From positions 36,631,660-36,695,659 of the forward strand of contig NC_083601.1 of NCBI RefSeq assembly GCF_029168945.1: 64,000 bases of DNA, written 5' to 3'. A program made the translations under genes and the position numbers. This document shows, piece after piece, positions 23,020 through 34,800 of the stretch. How positions within the stretch are numbered: position 1 is the stretch's first letter; every line of letters starts with the position of its first letter. This stretch comes from Cannabis sativa (taxonomy: Eukaryota > Streptophyta > Magnoliopsida > Rosales > Cannabaceae). A model generated the notes under the pieces. That model saw nothing but the letters and a program-made list of their open reading frames with translations. It made no database searches and was not told the DNA's origin.

Positions 23020-23414
23020 TAATTAAGGATTTTTACCTCCTAAATTTTGACATGTACCAAATTATGTTTCCTGAACTTGTTTGGCCATTAAAAATTCTCT
23101 CATGAATTATTGAGGTTGTTATATTTAAGGACTTTTGTCTAATTTAATTTAATTTTACCATTTCAGTGATTATTTATGTACTAAATCATGCTCCCTAGAC
23201 TTTGATATCTACCAAATCATACCCTTCGAACTTTGACATATATTAAATCATGTCTCTTGAACTTTCATCATGTTAGATATTTTCTTACTAAAATTGGATA
23301 AAAATTCTTAAATTTAACAATTTCAATAGTTCATAAGGCATTTTTAACGACCTTAAAAGTTTAGAAAGCATGATTTAGTATATGTCAAAATTCAAAAGTA
23401 CAAATCCTAATTAG
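23020..23414. mobile_element. Long-TIR MITE, family L, copy 1
   Basis: The left arm reads aattaaggattttt, then ttgacatgtaccaaat and attaaaaattctc. The right arm carries the inverted equivalents, ending atcctaatt. The inverted arms cover more than 100 bp each, with an actaaatcatgctccc core. Copies 2 (24044-24430) and 3 (45448-45846) share the whole layout. This is the most diverged copy. Confidence 0.7.
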
Positions 23415-24043
23415 TCTTAATTAAAAGAACTTTTCTTTTTTGCATGTGCCTTTGAGAGTACCTAATATGTATTATATTGTTTATAGTACATTTGATTTGC
23501 ATTAAATGTAAATTTCATATTTTGAATTCAATGAAATTAATATATTTTTTTCGACATCACCAAAATCACTTAAATATAAAGCATAAAATATTTATTTTTT
23601 AATTATTTAACAACAAGATAAAATAAATTGTTGTTGTATCTCGATACTCTAGCAGCAAATTAAAATAAATAAACAAAAAATAACATGAAAAAATGGTATA
23701 TAAAAATAAAAAAATAATTATAATTTTAAATTATATTTTTTTCTTCATACAATATATACATTTCATATATTAAGTTTTGATAAATATATGTACCATGTAT
23801 TAATTTTATTTTATTACATTAAAATATTAATAATATATTTGTTATTTTTAAAATGAATATAAATAAATATATAGATTAGATTGGATTGGATTGCATCGAG
23901 TATTTTATGAACAATCTTAGTAATTATATTTGGAAAAAAAAAAGTGTGAACGTATGGTAGAATGCTTAGCCTATCCTGCTCCTCAAAGTAACACTGAAAG
24001 GGAGAGCTTCTGATGATTAACTTCTAAAATTAAATAAAATAAT
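23415..24043. other. AT-rich spacer between two family L MITEs
   Basis: No gene or repeat structure seen, apart from AT-rich low complexity. Confidence 0.4.
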
Positions 24044-24430
24044 AGGGCTAATTAGCAATTTTTCCCCCCGAACATTGACATATACCAAATCATGCCCCCT
24101 GAACTTTTTTGGCCGTTAAAAATTCCCCATGAACTATTGACATTGTTAAATTTAAGGACTTTTGTCTAATTTCATTCAATTTTATTGTTTCAGGTACTAA
24201 ATCATGCTCCCCAGACTTTGGTATCTACCAAATCATGCCCCTCAAACTTTTATATGTATTAAATCATGCCCCCTGAACTTTCATCCATGTTAGAATTTTT
24301 TTACTAAAATTAGATAAAAGTCCTTAAATTTAACAATCTTAATAGTTCAGGGGGAATTTTTAACGGCCAAAAAAGTTCAGGGGGCATGATTTAGTACATG
24401 TCAAAGTTCCCGCGGGGGGGGGGGGGGGGG
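24044..24430. mobile_element. Long-TIR MITE, family L, copy 2
   Basis: The left end reads ggctaattagcaattttt and then ccccccgaacattgaca. The right arm carries the inverted form (gttcagggggcatgatttag), but its last bases are replaced by a 17-G run (24414-24430). Arms exceed 100 bp and match copies 1 and 3. No coding capacity. Confidence 0.75.
24414..24430 (+). repeat. Homopolymer run of 17 G
   Basis: An unbroken G tract at the right end of the family L MITE, where related copies have a few C/G bases before aatcctaatt. Could form a G-quadruplex, or reflect slippage or an assembly artefact. Confidence 0.8.
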
Positions 24431-25279
24431 ATAATAGACATTAAACACTCTCAGCTGAAAGGAGGGTCAATTATAAGAAGCAAGGTAAGAACTTCAACCT
24501 GTCTCATATGCTTCTTCGCTTCTTCGACTAAATACAATATACATGTAGAAATTGCACTATAAGAAAGTTGTGCGAAAAACTACTTTTTAAGTCACCTCAC
24601 AAGTCACCAATGTTTAGATATGGAACTCATTATTGAATTATTGAGTAATTTGTGGCATAACTCTTAATATTTTTACTTCGCTACTAATTAAAACTTAAAA
24701 TCTAAATTTGACGACAAAATTCCCTCAAAACGTTCATTATGTTAGCAGTTAGTCATTTCTATATATTTTTATCTGTTATCTGCGAAGTTAGTAGTCCAAG
24801 TATATACTGTATATACATAGCACAATATTATTAGTCCATACAAATAAATATTTAAAAATAAAATTAAATTAAATAAATTATTTAAAATAAAAACATTGTA
24901 AACAAAAAAACAACTTTTTTTTTTCTTTTTCTTTCTTCTCCACTTTTTTTCTAACTTTTTCTCATTTCTTCATTTTCATATACACCATCACCACCACTAT
25001 CCACCACCATTGCCACCACAACTCATCATCACCGCAACAACCAACTACCACTTCACCTTATTTTTCAAATGCAAATCACACACATAAAAAACCAAAACTC
25101 AAACTAAATTTAAATAAAATTAAATCTAACAAACAAACACGCACTTCTATACACACAAATTTCATATCTACAACTTTGAACCAGATCTAAGATCTCCACT
25201 GCCACTACGAAGACCAACCCCAACTATCCACCTACGAAGTCTCCACACGAACCCACGAACCTGTCGCCATCCATGTCGA
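24431..25279. other. Intergenic, no supported gene
   Basis: AT-rich, then a C/A-rich low-complexity stretch with CACCA and ACCACC phrases at about 24980-25060. No domain in any frame. Confidence 0.4.
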
Positions 25280-25312
25280 ACCACAAACTGACAGACCTCA
25301 TCCCTGTTTGTG

Positions 25313-25460
25313 TCAACCACAAACCCGTCCCCATTCCCGTCGAACCACGAATCGAAAAACTTCATCCCCGTCCGCATCAACCACAAACTTGTCCCCATCC
25401 CCGTCGAACCACGAACCCATGAACCCCATCCCCGTCCTCATCAACCACGAACCCGATTCT
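25313..25460 (+). repeat. Short minisatellite, 63-66 bp period
   Basis: About 2.3 imperfect units begin tcaaccacaaacccgtcccc near 25313, 25377 and 25440. A partial unit with gtcgaaccacaaac lies near 25275. Frames across it are open only because the units avoid stops, and no known protein repeat is recognised. Confidence 0.6.
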
Positions 25461-25485
25461 CGTCAAACTTGCACAAAAAAATACA

Positions 25486-25615
<130 letters not shown>

Positions 25616-25817
25616 GCCAGCGAGTTTTAGGGGGACCTAAGTTTTGAGGGCATAGATCTCGATTTCGTGGTCCAAACGCATCGTCGGTGTGCATCTCCAC
25701 CCAAAAACTTCTCAATGAGTGCATCTCCACCCAAAAATGAGAGAAATGGGCAAATCTTAAGGTTTTGCGAGTCATAATTTTAATTTTGTGGTTCGTTTCA
25801 ACCATCAATTGCCAAAT

Positions 25818-26209
25818 GGCATGTTTGGCTTAGTGTAATGGGAATTGTAATGGAATCATTATTACCATTACATTGTTTGCTTTTATTTTTAAACTTTTGT
25901 AATGGTCGTTACATTATGTATTGTAATCCTCATTATATTATCAAACCAATGTAATGATGATTACATTGTTAGAAAATATATCTTTTGCCCTTATTATTAC
26001 TTTTTCTAAAAAAATTTAAATATTAAAAATAATAAAACTAAAAGTATTTTTGTCAATGTACAACTTATTTTATTTGATTACAATGTTCACTACAGAGTTA
26101 AACCAAACATTATAATATCATTCCTATTATAATTCTTATTCCATTACATTACCATTCATATTACAATTATCAATCCTTTTACTTTACATTACATTAAAGC
26201 ATACACCAC
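25818..26209. mobile_element. Possible MITE with GTGTAATG-type ends
   Basis: The left end, ggcatgtttggcttagtgtaa, is partly inverted at the right end, ttacattaaagcatacacc. Repeated gtaatgg and ccattac phrases occupy the two arms. Boundaries are approximate and no clear target duplication was found. Confidence 0.45.
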
Positions 26210-27070
26210 CTTAGTTGGCTCTAGAGAATAGATCTAGAGAGAGAAAAAAAAGAAGCTCAAGAAAGTAAAAGTGATTTAAAATAATATTTTTTATATTTTA
26301 TTTTTATTAGTTTTAAAATAATTCATTTTTTATATTAAATTTATTTTTATTTTTTAATTTTTACTTACTACTAATAAAATTATGCTAGGTATAAATTGTG
26401 TCACCCTGTTAGTTGACAAATAAAAATGACTAACTGCTACCAGAATACTGATTTTAAGGATTTTGCCCTCAAAACTTAAAATTTAAAAATTAATTACTAG
26501 CAAATGTTATGAACTTTTGAGCAGCTTAAGATTGTTAATTATCTCAAAAAATACTTGAAAAAAGAAATGGTATCAGGTATGCAATTTATGTTTAGATGGA
26601 ACTTCACTCTTCATATGATGAAATCCATGAATCTTAACATTGGGTAGAGAAAATGTAAAGTTTTTTTGCTAATTAGAAGCGTATACGAGTATACCAGTAT
26701 GGGGTTACAATAATGGAGGTTGTTCATATTGATATCACGCGAGCTAAAAAAATGAAATCACAAACCCATGATTAAATCTACTTTTTCCTACTTTTTTAGT
26801 AGTCGTAGAGATAACGTACCTTAAAGAAATGCTAATTAGAAGCTTAAAGAATATTGTGAGAATAAGAGCAAAATTAGAAGAAAATTTACATTGATAATAG
26901 GGCCAACAACAAGAGACAACAACTAGTACTAAATATATAATGTTTTAATTTGAAATTAGAATCCAGCCTTTCATTTCCAATCTCATCAAATGATAAAATA
27001 AATAAACACAATATTTAAAGAAATTGGCATACACTACTAAATAAGATAGAGATGAAAAACATAGAGATTT
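26210..27070. other. 3' flank of the PIP1 gene
   Basis: AT-rich. The part next to 27071 should hold the PIP1 3' UTR. Nothing else is recognised. Confidence 0.4.
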
Positions 27071-29078
27071 TCAAGCCTTGCTTTTGAATGGGATGGCTCT
27101 GATGACGATCTGGTGGTAAAGTGCAGCCAGTGCAGCTCCAATGAATGGTCCCACCCAGAAGATCCACTGAAACAAAAAAAAAAAAACAAAACAAAATATT
27201 ATATAATAAAGAAAAGAGTTAGCAAAAAACGGCAAATAATATGATTTATTTCATTCACAAGATTTGGAAACAAATCAAAGTGGGTCATATGTTTATGCTT
27301 GTTTTACTCACGTGATCATCCCAGGCATGTTCCTGGTTGTAGACGATGGCTGCACCGAGACTCCTGGCGGGGTTGATGCCGGTTCCGGTGATGGGGATGG
27401 TGGCCAAGTGAACCAAAAACACAGCGAACCCAATGGGAAGAGGAGCCAAGATCTGCAACATTGAATTTGGAATCATTAGTACAACAAAACTCTATAACCA
27501 GTCACGATAACTGTTTATCTGGATTATCGTTACATATGAGGTGGTTCATGAGTTTCTGTAATGGGGTAAGGTTTCTACTGGAAAATAATATATTTCTAAG
27601 ATGGATATATATAAGAAAGCCATTGTAAACAAACGATCTCTGACATAATGGAAAAAGATATGGATCTTCATAAAAACCTCAACAAGAAAAACAAGCAAAA
27701 CGCCTATATTTTATAAGCAGGTGAATTATAAGACAGTCCTAAGTCATCTTATTCTTATTATATGGATTAACATATGGAACCAATACATTTAATTGACTCA
27801 TTCATCAATATCGTCATAAAAACCTCAACAACAGAAACGAAAAAAAAACGCTTATATTTTACAAGCAGGTGAATTAAACTGTCCTAAAGTTCATCATATT
27901 CTTATGCAGAGAAACGTATAATAAAGAACACTCTATATTTGTGATGTGTACCCACAATTGAAGAGATTCATTTAATACTTACAGGGACATGAGAGTCTCT
28001 GGCGCTTCTCTTGGCATCAGTAGCAGAGAAAACAGTGTAGACAAGAACGAAAGTACCCACAATCTCAGCACCAAGGCCATCGCCCTTGGTGTAGCCAGCA
28101 TTGACAACGTTGGCTCCACCACCTTGAATCTTGTACTGAGAACTCTCGAACCCCTTCACAACTGCAGCCCCACAGATTGCTCCTAGGCATTGCATCACCA
28201 TGTAGTATATGGATCTTGTTAAGGAGAGCTTTCTTGCTAGGAAAAGCCCAAAAGTCACTGCTGGGTTAATGTGCCCACCTGATCAGAACGGATCGACAAG
28301 GTCAGATTAATAAAGGTTTATGATAAGATTAATAAACAACAATATATATAGGCCAGGCATATCATCATCAACCGCAGCAAAATGAGTAAGATCTTTCTAG
28401 GAAATTAGCCAAACAGAGCCACGAAAAGTTCCCATTCATTCAAATACATAAACAAAATTATCTTGAGCTTTCGTTGTTTTGCTCTCTCTATCATCAACTT
28501 TATTTCCTCCACAGACCACAATGCAAGATAAAATGTTTAATAAGTTAAAACTCAGTAACAGATAGCCAGCCAAGCCCCAATTTCTTCTCAGAAATAAGAA
28601 TATCATCACAATGAAAACCCAAACAACTTATTCTAGTTTCCATATGAGTTTTTCATTTTCCTATCTTCATTATTTTAGTTACCAAACAACTTAAACGAGA
28701 AATAAACAATAGATCAAACAGATCAAGCAAATATGAAGATCAATATATACCTGAGATTCCAGCAGTACAGTAGACAAGGGCAAAGATCATTCCACCGAAA
28801 GCCCAAGCAATACCCTGAATACCCACAGAAGCACACTTGTTTGGAGCTCTAGAGACTCCCATGACGGTCAAAACAGTGATGTACAGAAACAAAAAGGTAG
28901 CCACGAACTCAGCAATCCCTGCTCTCCAGAAGGACCATGACTTGAGCTCACCGGGCTCGAAGAGCGGCGCTGGAGGTGGCTCCTTGTAGTCCTTGTCCGT
29001 CTGAGCTGAGGTCCCAATGGGTTGCCTCTCGGAGTACTTGTTGGCTCCCAGCCTCACATCTTCTTCTTTACCCTCCAT
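27071..29078 (-). CDS. PIP1: PIP1-type plasma membrane aquaporin
   Basis: Four exons (29078-28751, 28278-27983, 27452-27312, 27166-27071) join into 287 codons including the stop, giving 286 aa, the usual PIP1 length. All junctions are GT-AG. The long N-terminus ([20 protein letters not shown]) and short C-terminus (PFKSKA) mark PIP1 rather than PIP2. Both NPA boxes are intact: INPAVTF (NPA at 114-116) and INPARSLG (235-237, with filter Arg 238). Six membrane spans are evident. The protein forms tetrameric water, and possibly CO2 or H2O2, channels in the plasma membrane, usually with PIP2 partners. Loop C carries a lineage-specific stretch ([10 protein letters not shown]). I cannot say which PIP1 paralogue it is. 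Confidence 0.97.
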
Positions 29079-29211
29079 TGTTAGATGCTGAAGCTCTCTC
29101 TCTCTAAAAAGCAGAAACCCTTTTTTTCTCTCTCTAAAAAGTAAAGCAACTATAATAAAACAAGTGAACTTTTGCTGAGTTTCTATCTGGTTTGAGAAGA
29201 AGAATAAAACA

Positions 29212-29219
29212 ATTTATAG
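29212..29219 (-). promoter_or_regulatory. TATA box of PIP1
   Basis: The minus strand reads CTATAAAT about 134 bp upstream of the ATG. A start site about 30 bp downstream would give a leader of roughly 100 bases, which contains two CT-rich tctctctctaaaaag repeats (about 29095-29145). Confidence 0.6.
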
Positions 29220-29279
29220 ACAAAAATAGTAAGTATGAGTACACTGGACGTAGCACACCTTAGCTGTTTTAGTTAAAGT

Positions 29280-31502
29280 TAAGTAATTATTAATTATTAA
29301 TTAAAAATTAAACAGAGTGATTTTAATAACGGCCTTTACATTACTTATTTTATACTTATACAAATAGTCTGGAATATTAAGATAATATAGAAAAATATAT
29401 ATTTTTTTTTAGAAGTACGATTTTGGGATGATAATGGTAAAGTGAAAAAGGATTTTAGTAATTTTTGTTAGGGACTATAATAAAGTTACTTGAGTTTTGG
29501 ATTAATTTATTAATTAATTAGTTTAAATAGTAAGAAGTTTCTGGAATTTGTCCAAAGTAGGAATAACGCATAGAACACGTGTCAGTGGGTTAGTCAGTCC
29601 TTATCCTTTTTCAACCCTACTACTTACAATTATTCCAAGCCCCCAAACAAACATTGAATAATGATAACATATTTTCAATAAAAGTTTTTTATTTATTTAT
29701 TTTGTAACGTTCCAATTCTTCTTTTTTTTTTTGGCTGAAAGTAACGTTCAAATTCTTGCAAAAGTTAGTTTAAGCATTTTACTTAACTAATGCAGTGTAA
29801 CGCTCATTTTTTTTTAATTAAATACTAATTAAATTAATTCATACTTTTAACTATATTTATAAAGATGCTAGCCTTTTTTAAATAAAATAATTATCAATCT
29901 TAACTTTATAAGGTAGTTCCCTAAGGAAAAAACATTACGGATACTTTGTAGTTTTGATTTTTTTTTTCTTTTTAATATAATAATTAATTTATTGTTGAGA
30001 GTTAAATAATACATTAGTTATTGAATAAGGAAAAAAAAATTTCCAACCAAAAAATCTTAGTTTCTATCTATAGTGCATAATTTATTAACTCATGTATTGT
30101 GGCAATACCAATTTGCATTACATGTAGAAGACATACACTTAGAAAGACAGATAACAAAGACCTAATATATCAAAGAAAACAACCACAATCAGAGACACTC
30201 TTAATAAAAAAGAATGGACAGAATCGACAATGTCTTTAGCAACACTCTCTACAAAGGAAACGAAAAAACTCAACAAGGAACAACTCTTACAAGAGGGAAA
30301 TCTTAACAGTATAAATGTTAAAATTTTATACTTGTGAGAATTAATTCCCTTAGTGAGAAAAAATATTTTAACTGCAAATAAATAAAAAAAATATATATTA
30401 GTAAGAAAATAAATAAAAATTATAACAAATAAATCGATATTATTATAAAGTTTATAATAAATTTTCACTACAAATAAGCAGTGAAAAATTAGAACATTTA
30501 TCTTGTTAAATGCAATTAATAATAGCAGTAAATTTTGTAAACTTTGAACACAAACTACTTTAAATAATTAATAACTTGAATCACTCAATAATTTTACAAC
30601 TCTAATAATCAAATAACTAATATATTTTAATAATATTATAATAACTATTAATATTACTATTAACATTATTAGTTGTTTTATTATTGAAGTGTATCATATA
30701 ATAAAAAGTGGTTAAATCTTATTAGTGAGAACACTTACGAAATAAGTAATTTTGGTAAATAAATTTGGCAAAAATATCATTTTCTGATAATTTTATAGTT
30801 ATGGGGTAAATAAGTATTATTTATAGTTAAAAAAAACAAAGTAGGCCTACCTAATATTTAATAATTTGTTACTCAAGCCTAAAATAATATTGAAAGCCAT
30901 TCTTTAATTTATTTACTTTTATAGGAAACTAGTTACTAAAAAAATGAGAATAATAATAAAAAGAGCATTGATAAGTAATGCTAAGCAATTTTTTTATAAT
31001 TTGGAGATTCTCAAACCAATTATCTAATAAAAAAAATATATATTTGAAAGGGATATAAAGCAAAAAAATATTGGGCGTACAAATTACAAAAAGCTTTCCC
31101 TTTAAAAGAAAAAATTAATAAATTAGTAAAAAGATAGCGATCTTAATTTCCATATATGTCGGCCCTACCCACATGCAGACACCAATCACTCATAATTTAT
31201 ACTTTATATAAATATAATAATTAATATTAATAATTTGTGAAAATTTAACCACCACACATCACACATCAACCGCCCAAATGTATCATTGAACAATCACCGT
31301 CCAAGCCTCACTGTCGGTACACGTGGCATCCATCCGAATGAAGGTCTTGGGGTTGGGGAGCTTATTGAGAATAACAGCCCATCTGGCTAACCCCAATAAT
31401 TGGATAATAGCTCATTAGTAATCATGTTAAATTATTGACTTGAAAAAGGAAAAAGAAAAATAATTAGCATGATTGATTAGCCAAAAGAAATGAATTAATG
31501 TA
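29280..31502. other. Intergenic upstream of PIP1; GC-richer island at 31240-31400
   Basis: Mostly AT-rich with no supported gene. The frame at 30139-30468 (minus) is hydrophobic and AT-driven, with no known domain. At 31240-31400 base composition changes to mixed unique sequence, including a GTACACGTGGCATCC phrase with an ACGTG core. It lies about 2.2 kb upstream of PIP1. Confidence 0.4.
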
Positions 31503-31848
31503 AGATTGTTTAATAAAAAAATTTTAATTACTTTTTAATTTTTTAATTAGAGAAGTAAAAATATTTTCTAAAAAACATATTCTGTAAAATTAAAATTTTA
31601 AAATTTTGAAAACAAAAAAAAATTACTTTTAAAATTTTTTAATTAATTTTTTTTCCTTAATTAATATTTTAGGCTGCAACTCTAACCTTAATCTAAGGAC
31701 TTGGACTACGATTCAAATCCTAGACTTATGTGGACCTGATTTAAATAAAATAAAAAAATAAAATATTTATAAAACATATTTTTATATTTAATAACATAAA
31801 TTTTACTTTTATTTTTATAATTAAAACATAGAAATGTTATCAAATGTC
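31503..31848. mobile_element. Decayed MITE, relative of 42933-43425
   Basis: Has the same layout as the element at 42933-43425: a T/A-rich left arm, a central GC-richer ggacttggactac / ctaggactt region, then an inverted arm ending gaaatgttatcaaatgtc, similar to agtgttaccagacgac there. More diverged, with no clear target duplication. Confidence 0.4.
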
Positions 31849-32581
31849 TTCTATTATTTATTTATTATGTGATAAGAAAAAACAGAGTTGGAAGATTTTG
31901 TGGCTGAGAAAGTTGTCAGTTTCGTAAGAATAACTCCATATTTTAATACATATATGAATATTTTTTTTATCTGCAAATCTTCACGTTTTATTAGAAACTG
32001 AGTTATGCTTCAATCGTGGAATTAATCTCTGTTGTTAATTATTATGAGGTAAGACTTCGGTTTTTGTTATAGTATTTTTTTTTTTTATATTCTAATTCTG
32101 AGGGCTGGAATTGTTCTAGTACTATATGTGGAAACTAAACAGTATTATGGGAATTTGAACATTGATTAATTGAATGATGAGCTGTGTTAATATTGGTATT
32201 ATTGTTAGTTACAAGATAGCCACCGGGGATGGACAATTGTACTAGTTGGCTTGGCATTTGGTAAAAGATCAATCCTTTTGTTTTTTTTTTTTCTCAGACA
32301 TCAACTATTTATCATTTTTGTTATTAAGAAATATTTCGAGCAAAAATATTGTACAAAGATCACTATGGTTGATAGTGTTGGAAAGACATTCTGCATTGGA
32401 GAACTTTTAAAAATACCAATTTTTGTATTTTATTTATAATTTTAAAACCTAAAATTTTTAATTATAAAAATTACAATTACAAACTCACAATTGGAAATAC
32501 ATATTATTCTCTATTTTTTCTTTGTTCTTTCTTTGTTGTCCTTTTGGTGATTGAATCAAAGTAGTATTTTGAGGTCACTAG

Positions 32582-33095
32582 TGGGGTGTACATAAATCAT
32601 CCAATCCAATGATAATCGACCGATTCAATTACAATCGATCGCCAAATATTGAATATCCAATTGTGATCAGATGTTATTTTTGAATATCCAATTGGATTGG
32701 ATCGGATGTTGCATGGGGTGTCCAAAAATCCAATACATCCAACATCCAATCGAACTAATTAGTATTTTCATTTAGTTTGGATGAATAATTAGATTTTATA
32801 TGGTTATACGTAAAATATATATGTATATATAAGAATTAACATTAAAATTTTATTCTTTTTTTTCTTGGATTGGATGGATCCAATCCAATATAATAAACCT
32901 AAATTAAACCAATAAATATATGTGAAATACATCCAACGGATAGACCCGATTCAATCCAATATTCAATGGATGTTGGGTCGATTGGATGACTGGAATTAAT
33001 TGCATCGATCGGATGGTAAAATCTAACATCCAATATATAATTGGATCAGATCTGGATAAGCTTAAAAATATTAATTGTGATCCAATAAACACCCG
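32582..33095. mobile_element. Putative MITE built from ATCCAAT motifs
   Basis: The ends look inverted: ggggtgtacataaatc on the left and, as reverse complement, cgggtgtttattggatc on the right. More than a dozen atccaat/attggat copies in both orientations fill the sequence, as in subterminal regions of hAT-like MITEs. No ORF; no clean target duplication. Confidence 0.5.
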
Positions 33096-33462
33096 CAGAA
33101 TAGACATTACGGTATTACAATGCTTTTTTTTTTTTTTTGAAAAAAGGTATTACAGTGCTTTTGTCTACTCAAAAACTTTTGTATTATTTTGGAAAGTGGT
33201 TGCTCGTGTTTCTTCCAGGACCACCGTTAATATAAAAGAAGTGAATCTACTTTAAAGAAATTGTATGTAAGTCTTTATTCTATTAAAATTATTGTAATAT
33301 ATAATTTATAATATTCAATTGAATACATTTTTATTTGTCGTTCTTCACTACGATATTATTCCTAACTCATAAGTTTTGATGAGAAAAGTCTTAATCACCA
33401 TGCATTTCCGTAAGCTAAATCACTGTTACTTACTAGAAATGACAGATATATTGATTAAAATG

Positions 33463-33752
33463 GGAAATTTAAATGGTATACTAACTTTTTTTATTTTTTT
33501 ATAAAAATACTGTCAGGCGGTATTTTTTACATTTTTATTGTATTTTTTTATAAGTTTCATACTTCAGTATATTGTATTAAGTTTTTACTGGTGTTCTACT
33601 GGTGTTTTATTGGTGTTCTACAGTTGTTTTGAGTTGTTCTGCTTTGTGTTTTACTGGTGTTTTATAAAAATATAATATTTTTGAAAAGATTTTCGCGTGA
33701 CAGTATTTTTGTAAAAGTTAACCCAAATTCCAGATTTTAGTAAGTTTCCCTT
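33463..33752. mobile_element. MITE with internal short tandem repeat
   Basis: The inner inverted ends are ataaaaatactgtcaggcg (about 33501) and its near complement cgcgtgacagtatttttg (about 33694). The inversion seems to extend outward to gggaaatttaaatgg and its partner near 33750. The core has several ttactggtgttytactggtg-type 12-base units at 33585-33665. Confidence 0.5.
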
Positions 33753-34182
33753 AATTTTTTTATATTCAAGAGTTTTGTTGGCAGACTAGATTTAATTATA
33801 AACTGTATTGAGGAAAATATAAATTAGAATCAGACTGAATTGGATTATATTTTATTTGATCCTAGGTATGTAAGAATCAACTATAAAAATAACTATTTAA
33901 ATAAGCATAATTTTATTACTAAATAATACACATACATATACAAAATAAATTAAATAAATATTATTAAATATATTAAAGCATATATAATATATAAATAAAC
34001 TAGATATAGGGGGAAGAAACGGAAACAAGAAAAGGTCACAGACTCACAGGTAAAATAATCTTTGATAATATGTAAATCAATAAAAAAAATTGAAAGGAAA
34101 ATCAACTCAGTTATGCTGACAAGAAACATGGTTAATATTTCTTGCCAAAACAAAAGTTAGCTAAACACCAGCCAATACGTTT

Positions 34183-34324
34183 AAGTTATTTCTGGGTAAT
34201 GTGAAATCCAAATAAATGAAAAAAAATGTTAACAGTCTTAATAATAGGTAATGGAAGTTATTTCTGGGTAATGTGAAATCCAAATAAATAAATAAATGTT
34301 AACAATCTTAATAATAGGTAATGG
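34183..34324. repeat. 72-bp tandem duplication
   Basis: Two adjacent copies (34183-34254 and 34255-34324) of a unit beginning aagttatttctgggtaatgt and ending aataataggtaatgg. They differ by a few bases and a small indel in the A/T part. The site is about 480 bp downstream of the SPPL stop. Confidence 0.85.
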
Positions 34325-34800
34325 CATCTTACATTTTTGGTTGAGATACTCATCACTTGGTTTAAGTCAATGAGAGAGACCATAACCATTCTACTAATTC
34401 TTTCATTGAGAGAGAGTGAATATGTAGATCAGAATCAAGGAAAGCTGTTCTTTAAGAAAGAAAAAGAAAACAAAAGAAAAAAAACAATCCTATGAAATGA
34501 ATTTTACAGGGAAGAGAATATTGAAGAAGCTTCCGTACACACAACTGAATAAATATTCATGTCCTTGTTCTTGTTCAACAACTAAAACTGAACTTATACT
34601 GTTGCCCCTCTTTCTTTTTCTTTTTTGAGTTGGATGTTTATAAATGCCGAACTAATAATAATACTGCAGCTGTAACAAGCTCTCCTACAACTAATGATCA
34701 AATGTTAAAAAGGGTTGCAAAGTTTTCACGTGTGTATTTTATATTTATATATTAATTAACTTAAAACTGTCATACAATTACAGTAAGGCATTATTATATA

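Noticed and set aside
30139..30468. 109-codon minus-strand hydrophobic ORF
   Set aside because: AT-driven Phe/Ile/Leu-rich translation with no domain; upstream intergenic region.
31700..31730. B-box-like gattcaaatcc near 31716
   Set aside because: No A box at the right distance; lies in a decayed MITE.
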